Below, in pieces: positions 1 through 10,185 of a stretch of 19,244 bases of DNA. The DNA is from Paramarasmius palmivorus (Eukaryota; Basidiomycota; Agaricomycetes; Agaricales; Marasmiaceae), in NCBI GenBank assembly GCA_037176845.1, contig JAYKXP010000373.1, forward strand, positions 1 through 19,244. The letters run 5' to 3'. The position numbers and the translations under genes are program-made. The notes below the pieces were generated by a model. That model did no database searches and was not told the DNA's origin. It was given only the letters and a program-made list of their open reading frames with translations. Every line of letters starts with the position of its first letter. The stretch's first letter is position 1.

Positions 1-12
1 TAAAGTTGGCGA

Positions 13-30
13 GGTGATCACATGATCACC
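13..30. repeat. Short perfect inverted repeat (8-bp arms, 2-nt spacer)
   Basis: The arms GGTGATCA and TGATCACC are exact reverse complements separated by CA. It could be a protein-binding palindrome or a chance event; nothing around it decides. It lies just beyond the 3' end of the decayed minus-strand membrane protein gene. Confidence 0.4.
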
Positions 31-51
31 ACCTTCCTCGTTCTTCCGGAA

Positions 52-1045
52 TCACTTCCTGAGGCATAGCCTATCTCGGTTCTTCGCCGGCACAGGGTAT
101 AGTGGTGCGCTGAATAGGGCTGACCCTTCATGTACGCGGTCCCCGACATCGAGTTCCTGATTGTGGTCTCGACACCTGTCCCCTGAAAGGCTGGATGTGA
201 TTCGCTTTAGTGGCTTCTGGGCGACAAAGATCCAGAAAAAATCTATTGCTGTTGGGGATACGTTCTTCCGACGATGGAAACATAGATGATGAAGCCGATT
301 ATTAGCCAAGAGGCTAGAGATCCTACACAGAACCGACGATAACACTGTGAGATCTGTTTTGTCTTCCGGTTGGTGAAGACGGGACGTTGAACGCGGACGT
401 TGAGATGTGGTGTTGCAGTAGGCGTTGAGTGGTTTCTGATGCCGTATTAATTTTCAAATCTGTTCTTGGAGTTAGGACTAGTACTATCATAGGAGAGCGC
501 GATTCACTGCACGTGTAGATATCGTAGATCAAAGTTTACCCACACCTGATGGTCCCAGGTCAGACACGCTTATGACTAAACTAAGGTCTTGTTCTCCAGC
601 CCCGTAGAAGCATGGACCAGCTGATCGGTATAAAAGTTCGCGGCTCGAGTGGTTGTGTAAAAGCCCCGGATGCGACCATCCAAGTAAAGTTTCATTCTGG
701 TTTGTTGACGATGCCCTCTCCTTGATCATTCGCGAGTATAAAATATACGTATATCGCTGTACCTTTTGTTCATGAATAGCAATTATAAAGGAGAAGATGT
801 GACTAGCCCAGTCAACGCACTTGAAACGGTAGAGTCCGACAATCCGTGATTGGTTGACGAAAAGTGGCAGCTCCTGTTCCTGGCAAAAGGCTTTGCTTGG
901 GTCGGGCGAAAATCAACAATTGTGCATGTCCTGTCCGCCATACACCTGCAGTCTGAGGGAAAAAGACAGGACGGAATACTGAAATCAGCCAATCGCCTAG
1001 AGTGTCGTCTATGTTCGATTGAAGTTTCTCCAAGCACCGAAAAAG
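52..1045 (-). pseudogene. Frame-broken single-pass membrane protein gene, Agaricomycete-type
   Basis: No single frame is open, but successive minus-strand fragments line up in the order of a family I know from mushroom genomes: an extracellular beta-rich domain, one membrane helix and a disordered tail. Near 1015-940 lies NIDDTLGDW...FFPQTAGVW. Near 941-845, in another frame, lies ADRTCTIVDFRP...SSTNHG. At about 763-695 lies GTAIYVYFILANDQGEGIV, then at 695-578 MKLYLDGRIRGFYTT...LVHASTGLENKTL. LVISVSDLGP follows in a shifted frame, then DLRYLHV near 530-505. A serine/proline-rich stretch ends in SHSVIVGSV, and after a one-base shift GSLASWLIIGFIIYVSIV (about 330-265) forms the membrane segment. 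Each step needs an indel or an unseen intron, and stops such as the TAG after KTLV lie between pieces. Function is unknown in the family. Ends are approximate. An intact gene with sequencing errors is the alternative. Confidence 0.6.
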
Positions 1046-1119
1046 TCGAGGTGCATTAGATAGAGTGCTAGCCTGAAGAATGTGAAGAGACCCATTTTCA
1101 CGGTTCCCTAGAGCCTACT

Positions 1120-1136
1120 GAGAGAGAGAGAGAGAG
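1120..1136. repeat. GA dinucleotide microsatellite
   Basis: An uninterrupted 17-nt GA run lies between the decayed membrane protein gene and the coding-like fragment that follows. It is a simple repeat with no visible function. Confidence 0.9.
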
Positions 1137-1186
1137 CGGGTGAAGGGTTTGACAGCCTGCCGTTCATTCAGCAACTTGGTATTACC

Positions 1187-1411
1187 ATGTTTCCTCGGCT
1201 CGTGCTAGATGTGATCTTCCGCGCTCACCGGCGCGCACTTCATAAACTGTCAACAACGGTACAACAGGCGCTCTCCGAACGAGTATTTGAAACACATATG
1301 ATTCCCAGAACATTAGTATCTTGAACCAGCCTTGAGACTTCCAAACCGCGACTTGCCCTACGAGCATCTACACCTTGACGACGTCTATAAACTTCGAGAG
1401 GCTAAACATTG
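1187..1411 (+). other. Short coding-like fragment, unrecognised
   Basis: An ATG at 1187 opens a 45-codon frame (MFPRLVLDVIFRAHRRALHK... ending LVS at 1321, stop 1322-1324). After a one-base shift a second plausible frame continues as LEPALRLPNRDL and YEHLHLDDVYKLREAKH, with a stop about ten bases before a pure A run. The amino acid pattern (hydrophobic and basic alternation, the HLHLDDVYKL end) looks more like coding sequence than chance, but I recognise no family. It may be a truncated gene end, a retroposed copy or noise. The minus strand also has a 61-codon frame here, which looks like a shadow. Confidence 0.25.
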
Positions 1412-1420
1412 AATCGATAC

Positions 1421-1438
1421 AAAAAAAAAAAAAAAAAA
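1421..1438 (+). repeat. Poly(A) run of 18
   Basis: Eighteen uninterrupted A residues begin 10 nt after the stop of the preceding fragment. It may be a simple homopolymer in the spacer upstream of the helicase gene, or the tail of a retroposed sequence. No target-site duplication was identified by eye. Confidence 0.9.
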
Positions 1439-1709
1439 TAAGAAATTTCAAACTCCCGGCTGAATTTTCCGCAAGCCTTCCAGGGCTTGTTTGAATGCTT
1501 GAAAGGTGAATTTAACCTTGAAGATGATGTCCGCACGTCAAGCGATCGAGGCCGGCGCGCAAGAAGAGTGATTTGGGAATTCCGAAGCCGCGCCTAAATT
1601 AAATCACGACCAGTGGACGACGTTCGACCTCGACGATAATTGACTCCTTTCTTCTTTTCTTCCTACCCTCATGAGCCACCGTGAAAAGGTCTGAAATTAT
1701 TGCGCGAAA
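1439..1709. other. Upstream region of the helicase gene
   Basis: No coding region is recognisable here. It ends in a pyrimidine-rich stretch around 1645-1665 (ctcctttcttcttttcttcc), typical of fungal promoters near transcription starts, about 45-65 nt before the proposed ATG at 1710. The minus-strand frame across 1599-1808 is a shadow. Confidence 0.4.
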
Positions 1710-4700
1710 ATGAACTTTCAGCAGCCCCTTTTTCAAGTTCGGCCATTTCATCATCCTTTTGTTCAGCATCCTTCGTTCTTTCAACCCGCTAGACCCGTTC
1801 ATTATCACCCCTGGACATCCTCAATATCCGTACGGTCCAGTGCCACTGGGGTCACCCTCAATCGCCTGTAACGCCTCTGGGCCTGTACGTGGTCCAAATG
1901 GAACATTACTACCCGGTCCTACACTCCAAACACCTGACCCACCGGTTTACACAAATGGACACAGTCCGGGTCAAAATACTCGAAATCTCCTGCGGACATA
2001 CCTCATCTTGATGTAGATGTCTTTGGAAGCAAGCGACTAGCACCCTGCCCGGATTTGCTTTCTGCTCCAGACCTTTTCAAAGCCAAAGAGCCTCCACGTC
2101 TGTCTGCGCCACCACAGCAACATCAACAGCAGCAGACAACACCATCTACGCGAGCACAATTGATGCCCCCAAGGTCATCAATCAGCATTGCCACTCCTTC
2201 CTCTTCCTCTAATTCAGTAACATCTCCTAAAGACGAAGAACCCTTTGAATTCGATGTTCATGTACGCCAATTCCACTTTCATTTTCTCGACGCTCATCTC
2301 TTTCCCACAGGCAGAAGCTTATATTCCTCAATGGCTCAAGAAAATCCAAAACCAACCTCATTCTTTCACTGCTCTTCCAGCTATACCCGTTTATCCCCCT
2401 TCTTCATATTATAAACATTTTCTACCTATCAATCTAATTGAAAATTTCGAAAAAACTTCCATCATCTTGTCAAAACCTCCTCCTCCTGAGGATGCGTGTG
2501 TTCTTCCTATTCATGAAAACTATCATGGGCATTGGCTTACCTTACAATCTTGGGAACTTCGAAAGGTCGCTGAAGAAAAAACCAAAGTCGTCTTATGGAA
2601 AGTTCAAGTATCCATCTCCAGCTGGGAAAAGGGTAGAATTCTCTATCTTTGTCCCTGGGATACGCGAGAACTATCCAAGGCTGGAAATTGGAGATATCAT
2701 TCATCTCAGAGAGGTGGTGACGGAGTGGGAGACAGGCACCAACATGGCATTCGAAGGCAGGGTTGTCTTGTTGCGCAAACGAGAAGGATACGTTCGTATG
2801 TCGTTCACCTTGTCTTGTTCCGCGCGGCGCTGATTCTTCCACCAGACTTTTGTTGTCCTGCACTCAGAGAATACATGCTCGTATCTCTGTCCCCAGGTGG
2901 ACTTCAAATGGAACCGGTATTTAAAGATGGCAACAACGCACCCAATCCTCTTTAACGCCTCCTTCCTTACGAATGCCGGCCCAGCGGTAGCGATGGACAT
3001 AGCCACACTAACTCTTGATGAGTTCCTTCGGAATGCAGCCGAAAAACGCATTTTGGCACATCGCTGGTTGTTTCCTGAGATCCAAGACCTACAGCTATAT
3101 CCACCAGTGCCCTCATGTCCCCCAAACATGTCGGAAACAGTATGGGTCGACCACGGACTTAACGTTGAACAAAGAGTCGCGGCTTCTTCCATTGCTTCAT
3201 ATCAATCCCCGGTGCCGTTCCTGATCAGCGGACCTCCTGGAACAGGCAAGACTCGGTACGTATCACGCTTTCTTGGTTACCGTAGCTCATCAATCCACAG
3301 AACCATCGTCGAGACCGTCCATCAATTCTTCGTATTCATCCTGAGGCGCACATTCTGCTATGTGCGCCATCTAACCCAGCAACAGACACGCTCACCCTTC
3401 GTCTCGGGTCTATTCTCCAGCCCCGTGATATGCTCAGGTTGAACGATCCTAACAGAACCTTTGCTGAAATCCCTGATACCATCAGACAGTTTTGTTGTAA
3501 GTTGGCATGACGGTCATTGCTTCAACAGCACTGACGTCAGGATCGATAGATGTGGAAGACGACAGGTTTGCACTTCCGCCTTGGAAAGCTTTGATGAGAT
3601 ATCGAGTTGTCGTCACCTCTTGTCTTGATGCGTCGATGTTGGTTGCGGGATATTGTACCAATACAATCCTATGTGCGCTAGAGGAGCATACGATGAAATC
3701 GCTTCATCCACATAGAAGGATTGCACATCAAACGGTACCCCATTGGACCCACTTGTTGATCGACGAGGTGCGTAATACTCTGAGTGTATTGGGAGCTTAC
3801 CGTTGATCTCATCTTTACACAGGCAGCACAAGGCTCCGAACCTGAACTTTCAATACCTATATCCGTGGTTTACGCACAGCCTAGTGAACCTGAGCCTCAA
3901 GACGGCGTCAATGGAAGTAATGCACATGCGCCTTCGCCTCCATTGGGTTATCACCCATTGTCGACGACCCCTCAGCTCGTTTTATGTGGTGATCCTAATC
4001 AGCGTGCGTCTATAACCAAATTTATTTCCCTTTTAAGGTTTCGCTGATACCTTCGCTCTGCTAGTCGGTCCTATAATCAGCTCGGACGAAGCCCGAAATC
4101 ATGATCTAGATGTCTCTTTACTCGAGCGCTTATTTGAGCGCCCGTTGTATTCTGAGCACCCGGAAGCGAGGGCCAAGATTGGACATGGGTATCATGTCAA
4201 CACAGGTCCCTTCAAACCATTCGTGAACCTCGTGAAGGTGGGTTGCGCGTCCAAAAGAGTATAATCACGATCTGACTGGTCCAACGACGTAGAACTATCG
4301 TTCTCACCCAGCGATTTTGATGCCTCCATCGGCGATGTTTTACAACGATACGCTCGAGCCCTATGCTGCGAATGGACTCATTTCTTGGACTGGTTTACCC
4401 AACCCGACTTTTCCCCTCAAGTTCATTGGTACAGCTGAAAGGGAGGATAGTGTCAACGAGGTACTTTAACCCCATGGAACTAATTTCGCATTAAGTCTAA
4501 TGATTAACATAGAAAACAACATGGTACAACCCCGGCGAAATTGAATGCGTGGCTGAAGTGGTGTCGTCACTCATGGGAGAAGCGAATCAATCTACGCCGC
4601 CTTTACGGGCTGAAGAAATTGGTGTCATGGCGCCTTGGAGAGAGCAAGGTTTGGAAGTTGCGTGAGCGGTTGAGGAAGGACGGATGGAGTAGAGTGGATG

Positions 4701-5323
4701 TTGGAAGCGTTGAAGTATGTGATACTTTGGTGTTGCTATGTGTGTACTAACGTATGTTTGGCGCAAAGGACTTCCAGGGCCGAGAAAAGCGGGTAATCAT
4801 TATCTCGTGTGTTCGTTCGATGCCCAAGTATCTTAGTGAAGACCAAAAGAGGGGGATTGGTATAATCTTTGAGAGGAAGAGGTATGTAGGCATCCCGGTT
4901 TCAGTTGCTGGTTTTCTGACTAGGTCATACAGGATGAACGTTGCGATAACGAGAGCGAAGGAGCTTTTGGTCGTGGTTGGTAATGGTAGCCTTTTGAGTC
5001 GTGACCCTTATTGGAAGGGTTTCTTGCAATTTGCGATGCGGAATGAATTGTAAGTATCGCGTGTTCAATAACCTGCTGGATCTGATGCACATTGTGGCAG
5101 GTATGTTGGGCCGGAGCTCAACATTGAGATGGATGGTGCTTGGCTTTCACGGCTGGAGTAAGCTCAATACGATACCTTTCTTACGCCAACTAACACATCT
5201 CTTCGTAGATCTCAGATCATTCAAGCCCAAGAAGAGAATGGCTTTGCTGGCCATGACTCTGCAGATCGAAGTGCTATGATGATTGCTGGTGGGTTAGCTC
5301 GGGAAGTGCTAAGAGATATATGA
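1710..5323 (+). pseudogene. SDE3/MOV10-like RNA helicase (SF1, Upf1-like), frame-disrupted
   Basis: Related helicases (SDE3, MOV10, Armitage) unwind RNA and act with Argonaute in RNA silencing. The SF1 motifs are all present: Walker A GPPGTGKTR (3230-3255), LLIDE/AAQGSEPE split by an intron (3753-3840), VLCGDPNQLGPIISSDEAR (3979-4092), NYRSHPAI (4293-4316), VMAPWREQ (about 4626-4649), DFQGREKRVIIISCVRS (4769-4819) and MNVAITRAKELLVVVGN (4934-4984). Probable introns are 2262-2310, 2796-2845, 3256-3300, 3497-3549, 3768-3822, 4004-4064, 4238-4292, 4461-4512, 4715-4768, 4882-4932, 5050-5100 and 5158-5208. Four exons cannot keep frame: 2311-2795, 2846-3255 and 4513-4714 have one extra base (near 2632, 2955 and 4650), and 3301-3496 lacks one (near 3327). 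The proline/glutamine-rich N-terminus also switches frame, near 1815 and 1970, by indel or intron. The start at 1710 is the first good ATG. The 3' half and stop are intact. Either a recent pseudogene or assembly error. Confidence 0.85.
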
Positions 5324-5608
5324 TCGGGAAAATCATGGGGTTGATCTATAGCGTGTGTAATGTATTTACTGGTAAACAGATAGCATAGCTGTTCGTATAT
5401 AATGCCAATCGTAGTGTCGTAGACTTGTAGGTAGTGATGCATCATCTAATCTTATCAAGGAGATCTTGGCCAAATGGGTCTAGACTAAACCTGATGATCT
5501 GTCTGATGATCAGGTTCCCGAATTTTTTATTCTTCGAACCTGCGCTCACCTTCGTTGGATATCGGAGGCCTGTAGTCTTCCTTCTTTTATCTGCCGCCTT
5601 GCAAATTG
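5324..5608. other. Helicase-lyase spacer, likely lyase promoter
   Basis: This is a short spacer between two genes on the same strand. It must hold the helicase 3' end and the lyase promoter. No clear TATA box or protein frame was identified. A small direct repeat of gatgatc-type words (about 5491-5514) and a pyrimidine-rich stretch just upstream of the lyase ATG (5577-5600) are visible. Confidence 0.4.
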
Positions 5609-7563
5609 ATGAATATGGAGTCATTCGACACATACCAAACGCCTTTGTCCAGGTATGAAGAAGTCTTCAATGTCAACACATTTCGACTCACCTATTTTAT
5701 AGCCGTTATGCGAGCGACGAGATGGCACACCTATTCTCGCCTTCCGTGAGCAGTGATCTGGATATGTAGCTATGCCTCAACCGAACACGATATATGGGAC
5801 AGAACCGATTCTACACCTGGCGGAAGCTCTGGCTCAACCTTGCAATTGCAGAGAAACAACTTGGACTTCCTATATCCGACGAAGCGATCGAGCAGATGAA
5901 GGCTAATCTAGTGCGTTTTTCTGCGTATCTTTATGTTCAGGGTTTTGCTGACGGTTACCTTCACGTATATTCATGTAGAAACTGACCCCAGACCAATTCG
6001 AAATTGCTGCGGAGGAAGAGAAAAAGCGTCGCCACGACGTCATGGCTCACGTCCATACTTTTGGAAGAGTGGCTCCTGCTGCAGCTGGAATCATCCAGTA
6101 TGTCCCTTCTTCGCACCCATCAAAGCTAATCTAATTTCCGCTCTATGAAAGCCTGGGGGCAACGTCATGCTATGTGACAGAGTATGGGTGCCACTTTTCA
6201 TTTATCCTTCTATTACTGAAAGACTCTGCATAACAGTAATGCCGATCTCATTTTCCTTCGTGATGGCCTCGACTATCTCATTCGTACCCTCACGGTACTC
6301 ATTTCGCGCCTCTCCGCATTCGCCAAGCAGTACCGCGATCTTCCCACACTTGGCTTCACTCATTTCCAACCAGCGCAATTGACAACAGTTGGAAAGCGTG
6401 CCACTTTGTGGATTCAGGCATGTTTTGGTCTTTTGATCTTCGTTATGAAGCTGACAGCTAAAAATATAGGAGCTCCTGTGGGACCTTCGGAATATTAAGC
6501 GCGCTCGAGAGGATATTGGTTTCCGAGGCGTCAAGGGCACAACAGGGACGCAAGCCAGCTTCCTCGCGCTTTTCGATGGTGACCATGACAAGGTCTGTCC
6601 ATTTAAACAAGTACATATGACCTTCTCACACCAACGCACATTTGTAGGTTGAGGAACTTGATCGCTTGGTGACCCAGCTCTCTGGGTTTGAATATGCATA
6701 TCCTGTGACTTCCCAGACCTACTCTCGTAAGGTCGACGTCGATATCCTAGGACCACTAGCTTCATTCGGCGCAACTGCGCACAAGATCGCGACAGATATC
6801 CGATTGTTGGCCAATCTTAAGGTGTGTTCGTGCAGATAGACGTAAAGCTACACTGTTAATATTCTACGCAGGAAATCGAGGAACCCTTCGAGTCAACGCA
6901 GATCGGATCATCTGCTATGGCGTACAAGCGTAACCCAATGCGATCCGAGCGTGTCTGCAGTCTCGCCAGGCACCTGATGGTTCTACACCAAAATGCTTTG
7001 ATGACCTCAGGTGTGCAGTGGTTTGAGCGTACACTAGACGACAGGTGAGTACCAAAAGTCTTGGCTGCGATCTTCTGATCATTCAGAACCTTATCAGCGC
7101 AAATCGTCGCATCACACTCCCCGAGGCCTTCCTAACAGCCGACATCGTTCTATCAACTCTTCAAAACATTTCCGAGGGACTTGTCGTGTATCCCAAGGTC
7201 ATTGCCCGCCGCATTTCACAGGAACTTCCATTCATGGCCACCGAAAATATCATCATGGCCATCGTCAAAGCTGGCGGAGATCGACAAGAAGCCCATGAAA
7301 AGATCCGTGTTCTGTCGCACGAAGCAGGGTACCAGGTCAAGCAATTGGGATTGGAGAATGATCTCATTGAACGCGTGAGGAACGACCCGTACTTTGACCC
7401 GATCAAGGGACAATTGGATCAACTGCTGGACCCCAAAAGTTTCATTGGCAGGGCACCGGAGCAAGTCGACAAGTTCCTCAAGGACTGGGTTGAGCCTGCA
7501 TTGGCCAATGAGAAGGCCCAGGAGGCTATCGCAGCCGCGTCAAAAGTCGAGTTGAGGGTTTGA
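5609..7563 (+). CDS. ADE13: Adenylosuccinate lyase (purine biosynthesis)
   Basis: The enzyme cleaves SAICAR to AICAR and adenylosuccinate to AMP, releasing fumarate, as a cytosolic homotetramer. Ten exons join without a frame error: 5609-5652, 5703-5745, 5803-5910, 5979-6097, 6152-6181, 6237-6417, 6470-6592, 6648-6821, 6872-7044 and 7098-7563. They give 486 aa, close to the 482-484 aa usual for eukaryotic enzymes. Family landmarks are the N-terminal [54 protein letters not shown] with the substrate-binding [30 protein letters not shown], and the fumarate lyase signature region [15 protein letters not shown] with the catalytic serine in its mobile loop. An alternative start two codons downstream (5615) is possible. 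The intron at 6418-6469 starts GC rather than GT. Because this essential gene is clean, it serves as an internal check on assembly quality. Confidence 0.96.
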
Positions 7564-7685
7564 AAGCTAGAACAAAACACGTATAAATTCTGTATCTTTA
7601 TTGTCCTCTTGTGTACAGTAACTCGTACTACTCATCGAGTACCAATAGACATTCGTATCTTTCAAAGACCAAACAAAGGATCGTT

Positions 7686-8325
7686 TTAATTAACTTTTGC
7701 GACGATCTGGTTGACTTGTATGACTCTCCTTCCATCAAAGTAACCGCGGATTGGAGATGGTGGCGGCGGCGGGATGTCATTAACCACACTATACGGGGGA
7801 AAGGTAATTGAAACCGTGAAAGTACCAGTGATGAATGGCACCTACACTACATTGATGGAGGACTGAAACTTGGCTTCGGTGGCAGGGACCCGGAGAGAGT
7901 CGCTCTCGGTGAAAGTCACGGTGTAAAACAAGCCGACGTCTCCAACGCCCTATTAATGAAGCCAGTCAGAGATACAGATCCGAGACGCAGGTAAGGATAC
8001 GCACTCCTGAGAACAATGGCCCTCCGTCATCAGCTTCAGCGACAACATTTGTGAAATTGACATCGACAGATTGCACGAATATCGCCTGGCTCTGGAATTT
8101 CTGCTTGTACTCGTCTCGGGAAATATGAGCTCCGTTCCACGTAAAATCGGTTGCGTTTGTGGAGATGAAACCATCGAACGCGGAGCTGAATTGTTTGTCG
8201 TCCTGTCCTACAATCTTGAGCAAACCCTCAAGTTGGTTCTGTGTCCATTGATCCACGGAAGGCAGGACTATGGCAGCTGCAAGGTGGATGAACGCAGCGA
8301 GGTAAAACGAGATTTGGAGGAGCAT
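7686..8325 (-). CDS. Small secreted protein, NTF2/SnoaL-like fold suspected
   Basis: Three exons (8325-8005, 7949-7846, 7788-7686) with introns of 55 and 57 nt give 175 aa in one continuous frame. The N-terminus is a clear signal peptide (MLLQISFYLAAFIHLAAA). The mature part starts near SVDQWTQNQLEGLLKIVGQD and continues through FDGFISTNATDFTWNGAHI, an all-alpha then beta pattern like small NTF2/SnoaL-type domains. A proline stretch (DIPPPPPSP) precedes a final strand (GYFDGRRVIQVNQIVAKV). I have seen similar secreted proteins of unknown role in mushroom genomes; the fold name is inference. Only about 120 bp separate its stop from that of the adenylosuccinate lyase gene, with which it converges, so the 3' UTRs may overlap. 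Confidence 0.8.
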
Positions 8326-9318
8326 CTTGAATATACCCGGCCTGTAGGGAACGACTCGGAGGATGGAGAGGTGCCCTAGATGCCCATCCAGTAAATATGC
8401 GAGAATGAAATGAACCCGAGTACCAATTCCGCTTCCGGTGGCCTGCTGCCCATAGTTTCAACAGAGACTTTGAATATCTGAGCATAGATTAGGAACAGGG
8501 CGAAGCGGAGGTTTCGGATCACAACGATTTGCAGCCCATCCATAACCAAACAGCCGATGCGGATGTTCATTTACGATCCGTGTCTTTGGTTGTTGTCGCT
8601 ATTATTAGTCTCGTCAACGACTCTGTTTTCTATAGAAGGAATTGTGAATTGTGACTGGCCATACAGTCATTACGAAGGATGAAAACTGGTCACTAACATT
8701 CAACGCTTATGGTGTCTCAAAAAGGAAGGTGCGAGCTCCGATGTCCGGATTAATACCGTGACCTTATTTTACTCCCGTGGCCCTTTGCTATTAGGCCGTG
8801 TTCTATCAAATTGTGCCTCCGCAACTAAGAAAAGATCGTAGACCGAAGTTTCAAGGGTTTCCCGTCGATTTCAAAAAGCTGGAGAGACCTGGAGAGTTTG
8901 AGAGCGTCGTGAAGAGCACATCGGAATTGATTTTGATAGGAACCTTCTAGGGTTCAATATTCCAATGACACTTGCTTAGGAAAACAGCCAATAGACGACT
9001 TACTGAGACAGAAAACCATGGTATGACAAAGAGATACTCAGTACTAGCAGAACAATGGTGTATGTTTTCTGATTCCTGACCTCACATCTTGAAACGCTGG
9101 AGCCCGTGCAGAGTTCGAAGCTTTTCCTCCATTTCTACGCTGCCAAAGTGCTTGGAGAAAGTCATCAAAGCTCACCGCGTGGGAAATGGGAAATTGCCCA
9201 CCAGCGGAACCGCCTGGAACCGCGTGACGTCTGACTCGACCTGATTCGACACCACCTTCGCGGAGTTCGCGATACAGGAACTTGAGGCCACACGCGTCGG
9301 CTAATTCGAAGACTCGAG
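8326..9318. other. Gene-poor stretch upstream of the secreted protein
   Basis: I see no convincing gene. The first few hundred bases should contain the minus-strand promoter of the secreted protein gene. The longest frame, 9044-9400 minus (118 codons), has no recognisable domain, no visible introns and no good start context, and runs through the 40-nt repeat, so I do not call it a gene. Confidence 0.5.
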
Positions 9319-9472
9319 TTTCTTTCTTGTCCTTTGGTTGAAAGAAATTGGAAAGAAACATATATCGACTATACCCAAAGGGTATAAGCCTTGACACCAT
9401 GTTCGAAATCGAAGCCTCCGGCGAGTCAGGGTTGGTTTCTTTCTTTTCTTTTGCTTGAAAGAAACTTGAAAC
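9319..9472. repeat. Two copies of an imperfect ~40-nt motif with internal inverted repeat
   Basis: Copy 1 begins at 9319 (GTTTCTTTCTTGTCCTTTGG, then TTGAAAGAAATTGGAAAGAAAC). Copy 2 begins near 9435 (GTTTCTTTCTTTTCTTTTGC, then TTGAAAGAAACTTGAAAC). Within each copy TTTCTTTC pairs with GAAAGAAA, giving a potential stem. The spacing is about 116 nt. The copies are alike enough that a local duplication or a small dispersed element is more likely than chance. Confidence 0.55.
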
Positions 9473-9592
9473 TGATCAGGCTATCCAATCCCGTCGTCTT
9501 TCACAGATCGTCCACCTGAGTATCTCACCACCGGCGAGCTGCGGGCATGTGGCTCTCAAGTACCCATGACTTTTGTCTGAGGCTATCGGTAG

Positions 9593-9950
9593 GCTATTGT
9601 CTTTTCTCCGCCATTCGGTCAAAGGGTTAATTTTTCTGTCACCCCAGAACGATTCAGGGCACTCTTGGCAGCGTGTTCAGACTATGGCATTGATGAGGCA
9701 GACAAAGCACATCAAGACATTCTTTCAAGACATGCCTTCACCTCGTTTTTTTCGGACAAAGACTGAATACTTTGGAAGGAACCGAACATCCCTCAAGCAG
9801 CTTTGGGTTGATTCAGTTATCCTCTTTTCAAGCTCTTTGCCAGATTATCAGAGATCTTTCACACTTAAGCTTCAAAGGACACAGGCCCCGCGAAGATGGT
9901 TATCACCGCCACCATGTGCTCATCACGCGCACGTCTTTCGGAGCTAGTAG
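9593..9950 (+). other. Coding-like remnant, unrecognised
   Basis: A frame open from 9593 reads SPPFGQRVNFSVTPERFRAL, then LAACSDYGIDEADKAHQDIL and SRHAFTSFFSDKD before a stop at about 9758. Shortly after, in another frame, LEGTEHPSSSFGLIQLSS, FQALCQIIRDLSHLSFKGH and REDGYHRHHVLITRTSFG look like the continuation. An AG acceptor precedes the first block (ctatcggtag, 9583-9592). Upstream, an ATG at about 9400 (MFEIEASGESG) and the block RPPEYLTTGELRACGSQVP (about 9511-9567) may be earlier exons. I recognise no family. It could be a decayed gene or a real multi-exon gene whose splice sites I could not place. Confidence 0.3.
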
Positions 9951-10185
9951 CCAAAATTGTGTACTTATTTACCATAAAAGAACTGTAAGAAAGATGAAAG
10001 AGACACCTTCGAGGCGGAGCGCTTTGACTCAAAAGACAAGCCACTAGTGGCACAGATCGAAAACATGGCATCACGAGGCCTGCCTGGGTCACATAAATAC
10101 GCGTGTCGCAAATTTTGTTTCGTTACTACCCCCACCGCCCCTTGATCGACCCTGGCTTTCGCAATATTTCCTCCTTCTCTCCACA

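Noticed and set aside
2055..2414. The plus-strand frame as a separate small gene
   Set aside because: Its first half is the glutamine/serine-rich N-terminus of the helicase; after the donor at 2262 it only reads through an intron.
2792..2867. Alternative helicase introns 2792-2845 or 2796-2867
   Set aside because: They keep frame locally but lose CCPALREYMLVSLSPGG, which fits the family better; intron 2796-2845 with GTATGT and CAG was preferred.
7161..7464. Minus-strand frames opposite the lyase
   Set aside because: They are antisense shadows of the long last exon of the adenylosuccinate lyase gene.
9044..9400. A 118-codon minus-strand frame
   Set aside because: No domain, intron or start context is recognisable, and it runs into the 40-nt repeat; I judged it a chance frame.
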